From: JBAZTO01 sp041661865
Lineage (GTDB): Bacteria > Planctomycetota > Phycisphaerae > SM23-33
NCBI GenBank assembly: GCA_041661865.1
Contig: JBAZTO010000036.1
Coordinates: 1-44,194 of the forward strand
Length of the DNA: 44,194 nt
Direction: 5' to 3'
In this document: piece by piece, positions 15,322-23,132 of the stretch
Numbering within the stretch: position 1 is the first letter of the stretch
How the letters are laid out: every line of letters starts with the position of its first letter
Program-made: the position numbers and the translations under genes
Notes under the pieces: generated by a model
What the model saw: the letters and a program-made list of their open reading frames with translations, nothing else
What the model was told of the DNA's origin: nothing
Database searches by the model: none

Positions 15322-16362
15322 TCAGTCATCCAGCGCCTTGAGCAGCGCCGTGTTTTCCTGCTGGGTACCGACGGTGATGCGGAGCTTGTCGCTCATGCGG
15401 TCACTGCTGAAGTATCGGACCAGCACGCCGCGGGCCTTGAGGGCTTCAAAGCTGCCCCGCCCGTCGCCGCCGGGCACCGTGACCATCAGGAAATTGGCCC
15501 CGCTGGGCCAGACCACCAGTCCTCGGGCCGCCAGTTCCCTGGCCAGCCGCGTCCGCTCGGAGCGAATCTTCGCCACGCACTGGTCGTGGTAGGGGCGGTC
15601 CCGCAAGGCCGCCGCCCCGATGGCCGCCGGCAGCGGGCCGACATTGTAGATCGCCTTGGTCTTGAGCAGCTCCGACATCAGCGTCGGGTTGGCGATGCCG
15701 AATCCCAGCCGCAGCCCCGCCAGCGAGTACGACTTCGACAGCGTCCGCAGCACGATGACGTTGCGGTGTTTCGTGGCCAGGGCGACGGCGTTTTCTTCGG
15801 CGAAGTCGGCGTAGGCCTCGTCGATCACCAGCAGCCCGGCCAACCGCCCCGCCAGCCAATCCAACTGCTCGACGCTCGCCGTGGCCCCGGTGGGGCTGTT
15901 GGGATTGGCGATGAAGGTCAGCGCCGCGCCGGTCCCAGCCAACCGCTCGATGGGCAGCGAGAAGTCCTCGTTGGCCTCCACATCCAGCACGGGAGCGTTC
16001 TCGATCTGCCCCTGTGTGAGGTAGAAGGGAAAGGTCGGCGTGGTCTGGGCCACCGCCCGCCCCGGCCCGGCCACCGCGCGGGCGATCATGATGATCAGGT
16101 CGTCGCTCCCGTCGCCCGGCAGGATCCAATCGACCGGCACGCCGACGGTCTCGGCCGCCGCCTGGCGGAAGGCCGTCACCATCGGGTCGGGATACAGGCG
16201 CAGCGATGGGCCGTCGAACTCGCGCAGCACGGCCAGCGCCTTGGGCGAGGGCGGATAGGGGTTCTCGTTCTGGTTGAGCTTGACCATCGTCTCGGCGCCG
16301 CGGGGTTGCTCGCCGGGCACGTACGCGGTCATCGCGTCAATGTTGGGCTTGAAATAGCTCAT
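15322..16362 (-). CDS. hisC: Histidinol-phosphate aminotransferase
   Basis: 346 residues, class-II-like PLP aminotransferase of fold type I. It makes histidinol phosphate from imidazole-acetol phosphate and glutamate. Visible motifs: NQNENPYPPSP (30-40), LPGDGSDDLI (81-90), ANPNSPTG (152-159), the internal-aldimine lysine K210 in TLSKSYSLAGLRLGFG, and the C-terminal arginine segment DKLRITVG. The start ATG 16362 has only a purine-rich GTGAAAAAACC upstream. It ends immediately at the repeat array that borders the four-helix-bundle gene. Confidence 0.94.
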   Translation of the reverse strand: MSYFKPNIDAMTAYVPGEQPRGAETMVKLNQNENPYPPSPKALAVLREFDGPSLRLYPDPMVTAFRQAAAETVGVPVDWILPGDGSDDLIIMIARAVAGPGRAVAQTTPTFPFYLTQGQIENAPVLDVEANEDFSLPIERLAGTGAALTFIANPNSPTGATASVEQLDWLAGRLAGLLVIDEAYADFAEENAVALATKHRNVIVLRTLSKSYSLAGLRLGFGIANPTLMSELLKTKAIYNVGPLPAAIGAAALRDRPYHDQCVAKIRSERTRLARELAARGLVVWPSGANFLMVTVPGGDGRGSFEALKARGVLVRYFSSDRMSDKLRITVGTQQENTALLKALDD

Positions 16363-16370
16363 GGTTTTTT

Positions 16371-16450
16371 CACACTCTCACAACCACACAAAGGCCCAGA
16401 GGACGCTTCTTATCTCTGTCGCTCTGCGGTCTCTGTGTGGGTCGTTGTAT
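16371..16450. repeat. Imperfect inverted repeat between hisD and hisC
   Basis: AACCACACAAAGGCCCAGAGG at the left faces CTCTGTGTGGGTCGTTG at the right across the 94-bp spacer. It belongs to the broad CACAGAGG/CCTCTGTG type of intergenic inverted repeat also seen at 33461-33571. Confidence 0.45.
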
Positions 16451-16456
16451 TCGTTC

Positions 16457-17800
16457 TCATTTCCTCGCGTCAGCCGCCTGCTTCACGGCTGCGGCGTGGG
16501 CCGTCAGGCCTTCGCGCCGGGCGAAGTCGGCCACGTCCTTCGCGTCGGCCGACAGCGAGGCCCGGTCGTACCGCACCAGGCTGGAGGCCTTGAGGAAGTC
16601 GTTGCAGCTCAACGGGCCGAAGAACCGCGCCGTCCCGCCGGTGGGCAGCACGTGGCTGGGGCCGGCGTAGTAGTCGCCCAGCGGCACGGGGCTGTAAGGG
16701 CCCAGGAAGATCGCCCCGGCGTGCCGGATGCGCTTCAGCGCCGCCTCGTCGTCGGCCGTCACGATGCGCAGGTGCTCGGTCGCAAAGTCGTTGGCCACCT
16801 CGCACGCAGCCGCGAGGCTGGGCGTGATGATGATCCCGCTGTAGGCCTCCAGGCACGCGCGCGTCTCAGCCGCCCGCGTCATTCCCGCATCGGCCAGTTG
16901 GGCCTCCAGGGCCTCGGCCACCGCATTGGCCAGTTTACGCGAGGGCGTCACCAGCACGGCCGATCCGGGATTGTGCTCAGCCTGGGCCAGCATGTCCGCC
17001 GCCAGCGGCTCCGACTGGGCCGATGCGTCGGCGACGATAAGCACCTCGCTGGGCCCAGCCACCGAGTCGATCCCGACGGCGCCGAACAATTGCCGCTTGG
17101 CCTCGGCGATGAACGCACTGCCCGGCCCGACGATCTTGTCAACCGCCGGAATGGTCTTGGTGCCGAACGCCACCGCCGCCAGGCCCGCCGCGCCCGCGAC
17201 GCGATAGATAGTCTCGATGCCCAGAAACCGCGCCACCACCAGCACGTCGTCGCTGACGGCCCCGCGATCGTTGGGCGGACTGACGATCACGATCTGCCGC
17301 ACCCCGGCCACCTGGGCCGGCACGACGGTCATCAGCACCGACGACGGGTAGGCCGCCTTGCCGCCGGGCACGTACACCGCCACGCGGTCTATCGGCGTGT
17401 AGCGCAGGCCCAGCGTCCTGCCGCCGCGACGCAGGGCAGGGGGGGCCTTGACCAGAATCCGCTTCTGGTAGGCGCGGATGTTGGCGGCCACCTTCGCGAT
17501 GAGCCTGATAAAGCCCGGATCGTTCTTCTTTCGGTCGCCCCAGGCCCGATCAATGTCCTCTTTCGGCACGGCCAGCGCCGCCGCCGACAGCTTGCACCCG
17601 TGCAGGCGAAGGGTCTGCGAGACGACCGCGGAATCGCCGCCCCTGCGGACGCCCTCGATGGCCTCCCGCACAGCCTTCTGGACGTCTATCCCGCCGCCGG
17701 TCCCATCCGCCACGAGGCAGCCCCCGCGCAGCCGGTCCCGCAGGACGCGGACCTTGGCCTCAAAGCCGGCCTTTTGAAAGTCGATGGTTTGTATGCTCAT
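16457..17800 (-). CDS. hisD: Histidinol dehydrogenase
   Basis: 447 residues. Zn-dependent, NAD-linked four-electron oxidation of histidinol to histidine. Zn ligands of the family are visible: Q273 and H276 in QAEH, D376 in GDYYAG, H435 in LTAH; the catalytic Glu-His pair is E342-H343 in TEHLRIV. Also VPGGKAAYPSS (144-154), VDKIVGPGS (220-228) and GPSHVLPTGGTARFFGPLS. ATG 17800 (MSIQTIDF) with GAGG upstream is preferred over the in-frame start at 17848. It is the first his gene transcribed; its leader contains or abuts the paired palindromes at 17876-17990. Confidence 0.95.
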   Translation of the reverse strand: MSIQTIDFQKAGFEAKVRVLRDRLRGGCLVADGTGGGIDVQKAVREAIEGVRRGGDSAVVSQTLRLHGCKLSAAALAVPKEDIDRAWGDRKKNDPGFIRLIAKVAANIRAYQKRILVKAPPALRRGGRTLGLRYTPIDRVAVYVPGGKAAYPSSVLMTVVPAQVAGVRQIVIVSPPNDRGAVSDDVLVVARFLGIETIYRVAGAAGLAAVAFGTKTIPAVDKIVGPGSAFIAEAKRQLFGAVGIDSVAGPSEVLIVADASAQSEPLAADMLAQAEHNPGSAVLVTPSRKLANAVAEALEAQLADAGMTRAAETRACLEAYSGIIITPSLAAACEVANDFATEHLRIVTADDEAALKRIRHAGAIFLGPYSPVPLGDYYAGPSHVLPTGGTARFFGPLSCNDFLKASSLVRYDRASLSADAKDVADFARREGLTAHAAAVKQAADARK

Positions 17801-17875
17801 TGTGGGCCTCAATCTATCGGGCGACGCGCGCCTTTTCAAATGAATCAACCGATTGCGCAGGGTCTTTCAGTTCTC

Positions 17876-17990
17876 GTAGCATGGCCATCTTGGCCATGAG
17901 TATCACGGCCGTCCCGGCCGTGCGATATGCAAAAACTCACCGACATGGGCAAGATGCCCATGTGACTCACGGGCGAGACGCCCGTGCTAC
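17876..17990. repeat. Two pairs of 19-bp palindromes, locus P
   Basis: Four perfect palindromes with 8-bp arms and 3-nt loops: CATGGCCATCTTGGCCATG (17880-17898), CACGGCCGTCCCGGCCGTG (17904-17922), CATGGGCAAGATGCCCATG (17944-17962), CACGGGCGAGACGCCCGTG (17968-17986). Members of a pair are exactly 5 nt apart; the pairs are 21 nt apart. The block begins GTAG and ends CTAC. It lies between the HAD gene stop and the hisD start, that is in the his leader/promoter region. Confidence 0.95.
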
Positions 17991-18000
17991 GCCGAGGTAG

Positions 18001-18060
18001 GGCGTGCAACTTGTTGCACGCGGAATCCCTGTTCGGTATTCCGGTATTCCGGTACTCCGG
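18001..18060. repeat. Palindrome and 9-bp direct repeats
   Basis: GCGTGCAACTTGTTGCACGC (about 18001-18021) is a perfect palindrome with 9-bp arms. It is followed by three near-copies of GGTATTCC in tandem (18034-18058), ending 11 bp from the HAD gene stop. Confidence 0.7.
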
Positions 18061-18070
18061 CCAAACGGGC

Positions 18071-18886
18071 TTATTTGTGCGGTTTGCCCTCGATGATGAT
18101 GCGATGGACGGCGTTGGCCACGCCGTCGGCGTCGTGATGGTCGGTGACGTAATCGGCGGCGGCCTGGACCGCCGGCGTGGCGTTGGCCATGGCCACCCCG
18201 ATCCCGGCCCATCGAATCATGTCGATATCATTTTCCTGGTCGCCGATGGCCATCACCTGCCGGCGATTGACCCCCAGCTCCGCCGCCACCGTCCGCAACG
18301 CCTTGGCCTTGGACACCGTCGCGTGCATGATCTGGAGCAGGTTCTCGTCGGTCCGCACGATGGTGATCTGCCGCCCGAACTCCTCCAGCAGGGCGTAACC
18401 CAGTTCCAGCAGCGGCTTGGACTTCCCCAGCAGCAGCAGCTTGGTCACCGACCCCACCAGCCATTGCTCCAGCGGGCCTATCACGTCGGGCTCGAATTCC
18501 TTGCCCGTCTCGGTGGTGTAGTGCCGGTCGAGCCGGTCGGTACACCACTTGTCCAGAATCTCAGCGGAGACAAGCACTTGCGGATATTTCTCCCTCGCCG
18601 TCGCCACGATCCGCCGGGCCGTGCGGGCCGGGATGGGCCGATGCAGCAGCACCAGGCCGGATGGTGGGTCTAACACCAGTGCCCCGTTATAGTTAATGGT
18701 TGGGCTGTCCAGCTCCAGCGCGTCGTAATAGGCCCGGACGCTCCGCGGCGGCCGGGCTGTGGCCAGGACGATATGTACGCCCTTTTCCCGCCGAGCCATA
18801 CGCAGAATGGCCGAAGTCTGGGCGGTGATCTCCTTGGAGGAGTTCAGCAGCGTCCCGTCCAAGTCGATAGCTACCAAGTGAATCAT
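18071..18886 (-). CDS. HAD-superfamily phosphatase, Cof/YidA type
   Basis: 271 residues. All HAD motifs are present: I, DLDGTLLNSS (8-17, nucleophile D8, acid D10); II, LATARPPRSV; III/IV, K in SKAKAL and GDQENDIDMI. The large C2-type cap in between fits Cof-like sugar-phosphate or nucleotide phosphatases. The substrate cannot be deduced. ATG 18886; there is no clear Shine-Dalgarno. It is a single-gene unit upstream of the his operon on the same strand, separated by palindromic repeats. Confidence 0.85.
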   Translation of the reverse strand: MIHLVAIDLDGTLLNSSKEITAQTSAILRMARREKGVHIVLATARPPRSVRAYYDALELDSPTINYNGALVLDPPSGLVLLHRPIPARTARRIVATAREKYPQVLVSAEILDKWCTDRLDRHYTTETGKEFEPDVIGPLEQWLVGSVTKLLLLGKSKPLLELGYALLEEFGRQITIVRTDENLLQIMHATVSKAKALRTVAAELGVNRRQVMAIGDQENDIDMIRWAGIGVAMANATPAVQAAADYVTDHHDADGVANAVHRIIIEGKPHK

Positions 18887-18984
18887 GATGGTATCATAAG
18901 GTCCGCCGGCGGGCGATGCCAGGGATTATGTTCCGCGTCAGGCTAAGGTCAGCAAATACAAGATGTTGCGAAAGAATATGAGCC

Positions 18985-19065
18985 TTGGAACACACAGATG
19001 CTCGTTGGTCGTTGTTCTTGTTATCTCTGCAAATCTGCGTTCATCTGTGTTCATCCCCGCCGATT
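18985..19065. repeat. Imperfect inverted repeat in the 475-bp gap before the PEP-CTERM gene
   Basis: GAACACACAGATG at the left faces CATCTGTGTTC at the right. The rest of 18887-19361 has no ORF I believe; the short minus-strand ORF across it is the translation of this repeat. The right part contains the promoter at 19278. Confidence 0.5.
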
Positions 19066-19277
19066 CGTTTGGCGTGTGGCCCCAGCCTCCGCCAGACCCG
19101 AAAACGATGAGTATTTTTGATGAAATCCTTATTGACCCAGCGGCAGGGGCATGATAAGATGACCATTGTAGTAGTGCATATCGTGAAGTCGGTTTGGTAG
19201 TTAGATGCAAATCGCGTCGTACGGCGGAGTCGCTCTGGCCGCGGAGTAATAAGTTCAGCGGCGGCGGGATTTCGACC

Positions 19278-19306
19278 TTGACATAGACCGTGTTTTCGGA
19301 TAGTAT
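19278..19306 (+). promoter_or_regulatory. Sigma-70-type promoter of PEP-CTERM gene 1
   Basis: TTGACA (19278-19283), 17-bp spacer, TAGTAT (19301-19306). The leader to the ATG at 19362 is about 48 nt. The second PEP-CTERM gene has the same arrangement. Confidence 0.75.
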
Positions 19307-19361
19307 CCGTGGTAAGGCAGGGAATAACCCCCCAAGTTTAAGAGAGAAGAAGGAGAATCAC

Positions 19362-20069
19362 ATGAAGAAGATGATCGCAGCGACATTGGTTCTGGGACTC
19401 TGCGCGATGGTCGCGCAGGCAGGCATTACGTACTCGATCGGCACCGCGTCGACCCGCGTCGTCAGCGGCAGTGGCCAAACGACCACGACTGTGGACGTGT
19501 ACACGGTTTCGTTCGATGCTGGTGCCGGTCATGTGCTGGGCGCCATCAATTTCGCCGTCGGAAATGCCGACATCCAGCCTGCTGAGGGTTGGTACTATGA
19601 TGCGAACGAAGAACTCGTTTTCGATCCCAGCAAGACGATTCCCGGTGCGGGCGTTGGCGCCGAGCCCTTCCAAGTTAACAAGACCACTGGCGCGATGACT
19701 GCCTCGTACAATGACGGCATGGCCCTGACGACCACGACGAACATGCGTGGTACCGACACCCACCTGTTGAACTTTGCCATGGTCGGCTCTGTTGCCGAGC
19801 CATACGAGACCAATGACGTCTCGCTGGGCACCCGGTTCGGCGTTGGTGGCTTTGGAGTGATCAAGGGCATCGATGTTGCTTCCCGCGCCCAGATCATGAA
19901 CATCATTCAGGTCGGTGTTATTCAGGGTGGTGAGGCCGTTTGGTTCACCGGCAGTCTTGCCGATGAGACTGGCGCCTCGACGAACTTCTCGTTCCCGATT
20001 CCCGAGCCCGCAACGATGTCGCTGCTGGCCCTGGGCGCTATCGGCCTGATTCGTCGTCGCAGAGCCTAG
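19362..20069 (+). CDS. PEP-CTERM sorting-domain secreted protein 1
   Basis: 235 residues. Sec signal MKKMIAATLVLGLCAMVAQAG, cleavage near residue 20. The C-terminus has IPEPATMSLLALGAIGLIRRRR: PEP motif, one transmembrane helix, Arg cluster, so it is a substrate of an exosortase (not in this window). The mature part is beta-rich (TTTVDVYTVSFDAGAGHVLGAINFAVG) and lacks a known catalytic motif. ATG 19362 with AAGGAG 7 nt upstream; an upstream in-frame start at 19290 lies inside the promoter and is rejected. It is a close paralogue of the gene at 23133, most alike from WYYDANEELVFDP to the end. Likely an extracellular or envelope structural protein; function unknown. Confidence 0.9.
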   Translation: MKKMIAATLVLGLCAMVAQAGITYSIGTASTRVVSGSGQTTTTVDVYTVSFDAGAGHVLGAINFAVGNADIQPAEGWYYDANEELVFDPSKTIPGAGVGAEPFQVNKTTGAMTASYNDGMALTTTTNMRGTDTHLLNFAMVGSVAEPYETNDVSLGTRFGVGGFGVIKGIDVASRAQIMNIIQVGVIQGGEAVWFTGSLADETGASTNFSFPIPEPATMSLLALGAIGLIRRRRA

Positions 20070-20110
20070 TTTGCACGAATATAGGTACCCAGAAACCTAT
20101 AGTCGCTAAT

Positions 20111-20172
20111 CGCATCATCTGATGCGGGGTTAAACCCAAAGGGCCTCGGCCAAAAGCCGGGGCCCTTCTTAT
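20111..20172 (+). terminator. Rho-independent terminator after PEP-CTERM gene 1
   Basis: A small perfect hairpin CGCATCA-TC-TGATGCG (20111-20126) is followed by GGGCCTCGGC-CAAAA-GCCGGGGCCC (20141-20165) and TTCTTATT. Confidence 0.85.
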
Positions 20173-20179
20173 TGTGTTG

Positions 20180-20202
20180 GTAGCACAGGCGTCTCGCCTG
20201 TG
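20180..20202. repeat. Single 19-bp palindrome, locus R
   Basis: GTAG followed by CACAGGCGTCTCGCCTGTG (20184-20202): same arm length, loop length and GTAG prefix as the paired palindromes at 17876 and 39103, but without an intact second member. Confidence 0.8.
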
Positions 20203-20224
20203 GCCTGTGGGCATGGGTGGCGTT

Positions 20225-20600
20225 CTTCAGTCCCGAAGGGACGCGGGAATGTTAGCCGGGGGCGTCAGCCCCCGGAAACGGACGCTATTGGCGACAAGCC
20301 CCGAAGGGGCGCAGGAAAATGCAGGCGACGGTGACTCCGACGCCCCTTCGGGGCTCGAGCGAGAAATGGGGCGCTTTCCGGGGCCTCACGGCCCCGGCTA
20401 TCGTTCCGACGGGCCTTCGGCCCTGGAAAAGAAGCAGTCGGCCTGGGTGGCGTGGTCGCGGCGTTTGCGACCACGAATGTAGACGCGCGGCGGGGTTCCT
20501 ACCCCGCTGCGCTAACTACGGGGCGAAAAGATAGAGAACAGGAGGTGGGGTAGGAACCCCACCTCCCTGATATGCACACACAGCAACCTGCCTGCCGGCA
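20225..20600. repeat. Hairpin-rich intergenic block
   Basis: A 587-bp gap without a credible gene. Palindromes include TCCCGAAGGGA (about 20231), GGGGGCGTCAGCCCCC, CCCCGAAGGGG, CCCCTTCGGGG, CGTGGTCGC-GGCGTTT-GCGACCACG (20451-20475), GCGGGGTTCCTACCCCGC, GGTGGGGTAGGAACCCCACC, and CCTGCCGGCAGG. The last part (20600-20656) is the leader of the next gene; I see no clear promoter in it. Confidence 0.7.
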
Positions 20601-20656
20601 GGCCACGGCACCGGCCCCAGTGGATAGAATCGGGGCGATTGGCCGATAGCTTCTCA

Positions 20657-23005
20657 ATGAGGTTCCCCAACACAATGGCCGGCCAAGAGCAATGCGGCGA
20701 CGGTTCCGCCGCCGGGCAGGGAGTTCTTGGCCTGGCTGATTCGCCCTCGGGCGGGAAGTTCTTCGATCGTCGGGACTGGCGGATCGCCGCGGCGATTTTT
20801 CTGCTGGCCCTGGGCGTGCGGGCGGCCTTCCTCTACCAGAGCCGCTCCTTCCCGACGTTCTATGCCCCCATCGTGGACTCGGGCACCTATCACCAGTTGG
20901 CCTGCAAACTGGCCGTCAACCACCAATGGAGCGACGGGTTCTTCTGGCAGCCGTTCTTCTACCCGCTCTTCCTGTCGGTCATCTACATGCTCGCGGGCCC
21001 GTCGATCGTCGCGGCCAAGGTCGTGCAGATCGTCCTCGGTGCAGCCACGTGCGGGCTGACCTACGCGGTCGGTAAGCGTCTCCTGGGCCGGCGCGTGGGA
21101 GTGGCGGCCGGGCTGATGCAGGCGTTCTATGGCCCGCTGATCTTCCTCGAAACCGACCTGATGGGCGACTGGATGCTGGGAACATGGTCGCTGGTCCTGC
21201 TGCTGATGATGCTCAAGATCCAGCGCACGCGGAGCCTGTGGACCTGCTTTGCGCTGGGCCTGTGTTGCGAACTGGCGCTGCTGACGCGCCCGACCATCGG
21301 GCCGTTTCTGCTGGCGGCGGGGGTCTACCTGGCCGTGGTGATCTATCGCCAGGACGGCCGCTCCGCGACGATCTGGGCGGTGCGAAACGCCCTGGCCGGC
21401 TTCCTGGTCGCGGCCCTGCCGGTGGGGATGCTGAACTTCGCATGCACCGGCAATTTCGCGATCCTGCCGTCCTCGGGCGGGATCAATTTTTACATCGGCA
21501 ACAACGAAAACACCGACAAGACGCTGACCATCCGCCCGGGCTATGATTGGGAGCAACTGACGGGCTGGCCCAAGCGTGAAGGCGTCGTCGGCGATAGGCA
21601 GCAGCAGGACTTCTACTACAAGAAGGTCCGGCAGTACGCCCTGGCCCACCCGGCGGACTTCGCCCGGGGCATGGTCGCCAAGACGCTGCGGTTCCTGACC
21701 TCCCGCGAGATTCCCCGCAACGACGACCTGTACATGTTCGGCCAGTGGTCGCCGATGCTGCGGGTATTGGCCTGGAAGATCGGGCCGCTGGGCTTTCCCT
21801 TCGGCCTGGTGCTGCCGCTGGCGGGCGTGGGGCTGGTTTACTGGTGGCGGCGGCTTCCGGTGGTTTTCAAACTGTTTGTCCTGCTGTACCCGGCGGCGGT
21901 GATCCTGGTGTTCGTGACCGGGCGATATCGCCTGCCGATGATCCCGGTGATTCTCATCCTGGCCGCGGGCGGCGGGGCGGGCCTGATCGACATGTTCCGC
22001 CGGCGCGACTGGGGCAAGGTCGGCCTGGCGGCTGGGGGCATGGCCGCGCTGCTGGCCGTCGCGACGCTGCCGGGGCCATTTGTCGAGGAGAAGGTCAACT
22101 TCCCCGCGGAACTCAACTGCAACCTTGGCATCTTCTACCTCGACAGCAAGCAGTACGAAAAGTCCGCCGAGTTTCTGGAGCGGTCGATCAGCCTGCGGCC
22201 GGGGTATTCGGACGCCTATCACACGCTGGGCAACGTCCGGGCCAATCAAGGCCGCACGAGCGAGGCGCTGGACTGCTACCGGCAGGCCGTCGAGGCCAAC
22301 CCCGAGAACGCCAAGAGCATGTACAACATCGGCAACGTCGAGTACGTGCGGGGCAATTTCGAGGCCGCCTTGCCGTGGCTGGACCGCAGCCTCGCGCAGG
22401 ACGCGACCAACTCCCGCGGGCACTACTATCGCGGGCTGTGCCTGGTGAAGCTCAAGCGGGCCGACGAGGCCGGGCCGGAGTATCGCAAGGCCATCGAGCA
22501 GGAGAGCGACAAGGCGTATGTCTTCCGCATCCGGGTGTCGCTGGCCGACCTGCTGGTGACGCAAGGCCGGGCCGCCGAGGCCATGCAGGAGTATCGAGAG
22601 GCGCTCAAGCCGGTCCTGGGCAACCAGGTCAAGGCCGACCCTCGCGCGGCGATCTGTCACCTGGCGTGGCTCAACGCGACCAGCCCCGACCCGGCCGTCC
22701 GCCTGAGCGACGAGGCGATGAGGCTGGGCCAGGCCTTGGTCAAGCTGGACGAAGGTCCCTCCCGCGGGGCGTATCTGCCCATTTCCCTGGACGTGCTGGC
22801 TGCGGCGTATGCGTCGGCGGGGAAGTTCGAGCAGGCCATCGCCACGGGCACCCGGGCGCTGGAAATCGCGGAGATGGCGGGCAAGCCGGCGCTGGCGTCG
22901 AAGATACGCGAGCGGCTGGACCTTTATCGCGCCGGGACAGCCTACACCCAGCGCCCCCCGGCCCCGCCGGAGTATGTCGCCAAGGACATCGAGTCGCCCG
23001 GCTGA
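20657..23005 (+). CDS. GT-C (ArnT/PMT-like) membrane glycosyltransferase fused to TPRs
   Basis: 782 residues. After about 40 polar residues comes a polytopic region (about residues 45-490). VDSGTYHQLACKLA in the first periplasmic loop carries the acidic residue expected for a GT39/ArnT-like GT-C enzyme; SGGINFYIGNNENTD and PGYDWEQL are typical of the large periplasmic loop. The C-terminal third holds at least four TPR-like units (YSDAYHTLGNVRANQGRT..., AKSMYNIGNVEYVRGNF...). It probably moves a sugar from a polyprenyl-phosphate donor to a lipid or protein. ATG 20657 and ATG 20675 are both possible; neither has a clear ribosome-binding site. It lies between two PEP-CTERM paralogues on the same strand, so its acceptor could be one of them, but this is only proximity. 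Confidence 0.8.
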   Translation: MRFPNTMAGQEQCGDGSAAGQGVLGLADSPSGGKFFDRRDWRIAAAIFLLALGVRAAFLYQSRSFPTFYAPIVDSGTYHQLACKLAVNHQWSDGFFWQPFFYPLFLSVIYMLAGPSIVAAKVVQIVLGAATCGLTYAVGKRLLGRRVGVAAGLMQAFYGPLIFLETDLMGDWMLGTWSLVLLLMMLKIQRTRSLWTCFALGLCCELALLTRPTIGPFLLAAGVYLAVVIYRQDGRSATIWAVRNALAGFLVAALPVGMLNFACTGNFAILPSSGGINFYIGNNENTDKTLTIRPGYDWEQLTGWPKREGVVGDRQQQDFYYKKVRQYALAHPADFARGMVAKTLRFLTSREIPRNDDLYMFGQWSPMLRVLAWKIGPLGFPFGLVLPLAGVGLVYWWRRLPVVFKLFVLLYPAAVILVFVTGRYRLPMIPVILILAAGGGAGLIDMFRRRDWGKVGLAAGGMAALLAVATLPGPFVEEKVNFPAELNCNLGIFYLDSKQYEKSAEFLERSISLRPGYSDAYHTLGNVRANQGRTSEALDCYRQAVEANPENAKSMYNIGNVEYVRGNFEAALPWLDRSLAQDATNSRGHYYRGLCLVKLKRADEAGPEYRKAIEQESDKAYVFRIRVSLADLLVTQGRAAEAMQEYREALKPVLGNQVKADPRAAICHLAWLNATSPDPAVRLSDEAMRLGQALVKLDEGPSRGAYLPISLDVLAAAYASAGKFEQAIATGTRALEIAEMAGKPALASKIRERLDLYRAGTAYTQRPPAPPEYVAKDIESPG

Positions 23006-23031
23006 GTTGGCGACAAAGCGGTGCATTTTCG

Positions 23032-23060
23032 TTGACAAAAGCGGGCTTCGTCGATAACAT
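23032..23060 (+). promoter_or_regulatory. Sigma-70-type promoter of PEP-CTERM gene 2
   Basis: TTGACA (23032-23037), 17-bp spacer, TAACAT (23055-23060), located just after the preceding stop codon. The second PEP-CTERM gene is therefore likely expressed on its own. Confidence 0.72.
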
Positions 23061-23132
23061 TCTGCGTTGGAGTCAGGGGTTCATCTGAACGTAGAGATGG
23101 GAGCTGCGCAAACGGGAAAGGAAGGAAGCGTT

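Noticed and set aside
17876..17990. CRISPR array
   Set aside because: Repeats are palindromes of different sequence at 5-nt spacing, with no constant repeat/spacer lengths and no cas genes.
17800..18000. 66-codon plus-strand frame over the palindromes
   Set aside because: Ends in HGQDAHVTHGRDARATPR, the translation of the 19-bp palindromes themselves.
18938..19210. 90-codon minus-strand frame before the PEP-CTERM gene
   Set aside because: Its translation (NTDERRFAEITRTTTNEHLCVP) is that of the CACAGATG/CATCTGTG inverted repeat, typical of spurious ORFs over intergenic repeats.
18887..19361. tRNA gene in the gap
   Set aside because: No acceptor stem with TTC-arm consensus could be found on either strand.
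20654..23038. 794-codon open frame opposite the GT-C/TPR gene
   Set aside because: Same shadow effect; no signal, no hydrophobic segments or motifs, while the plus strand encodes a clear membrane protein.
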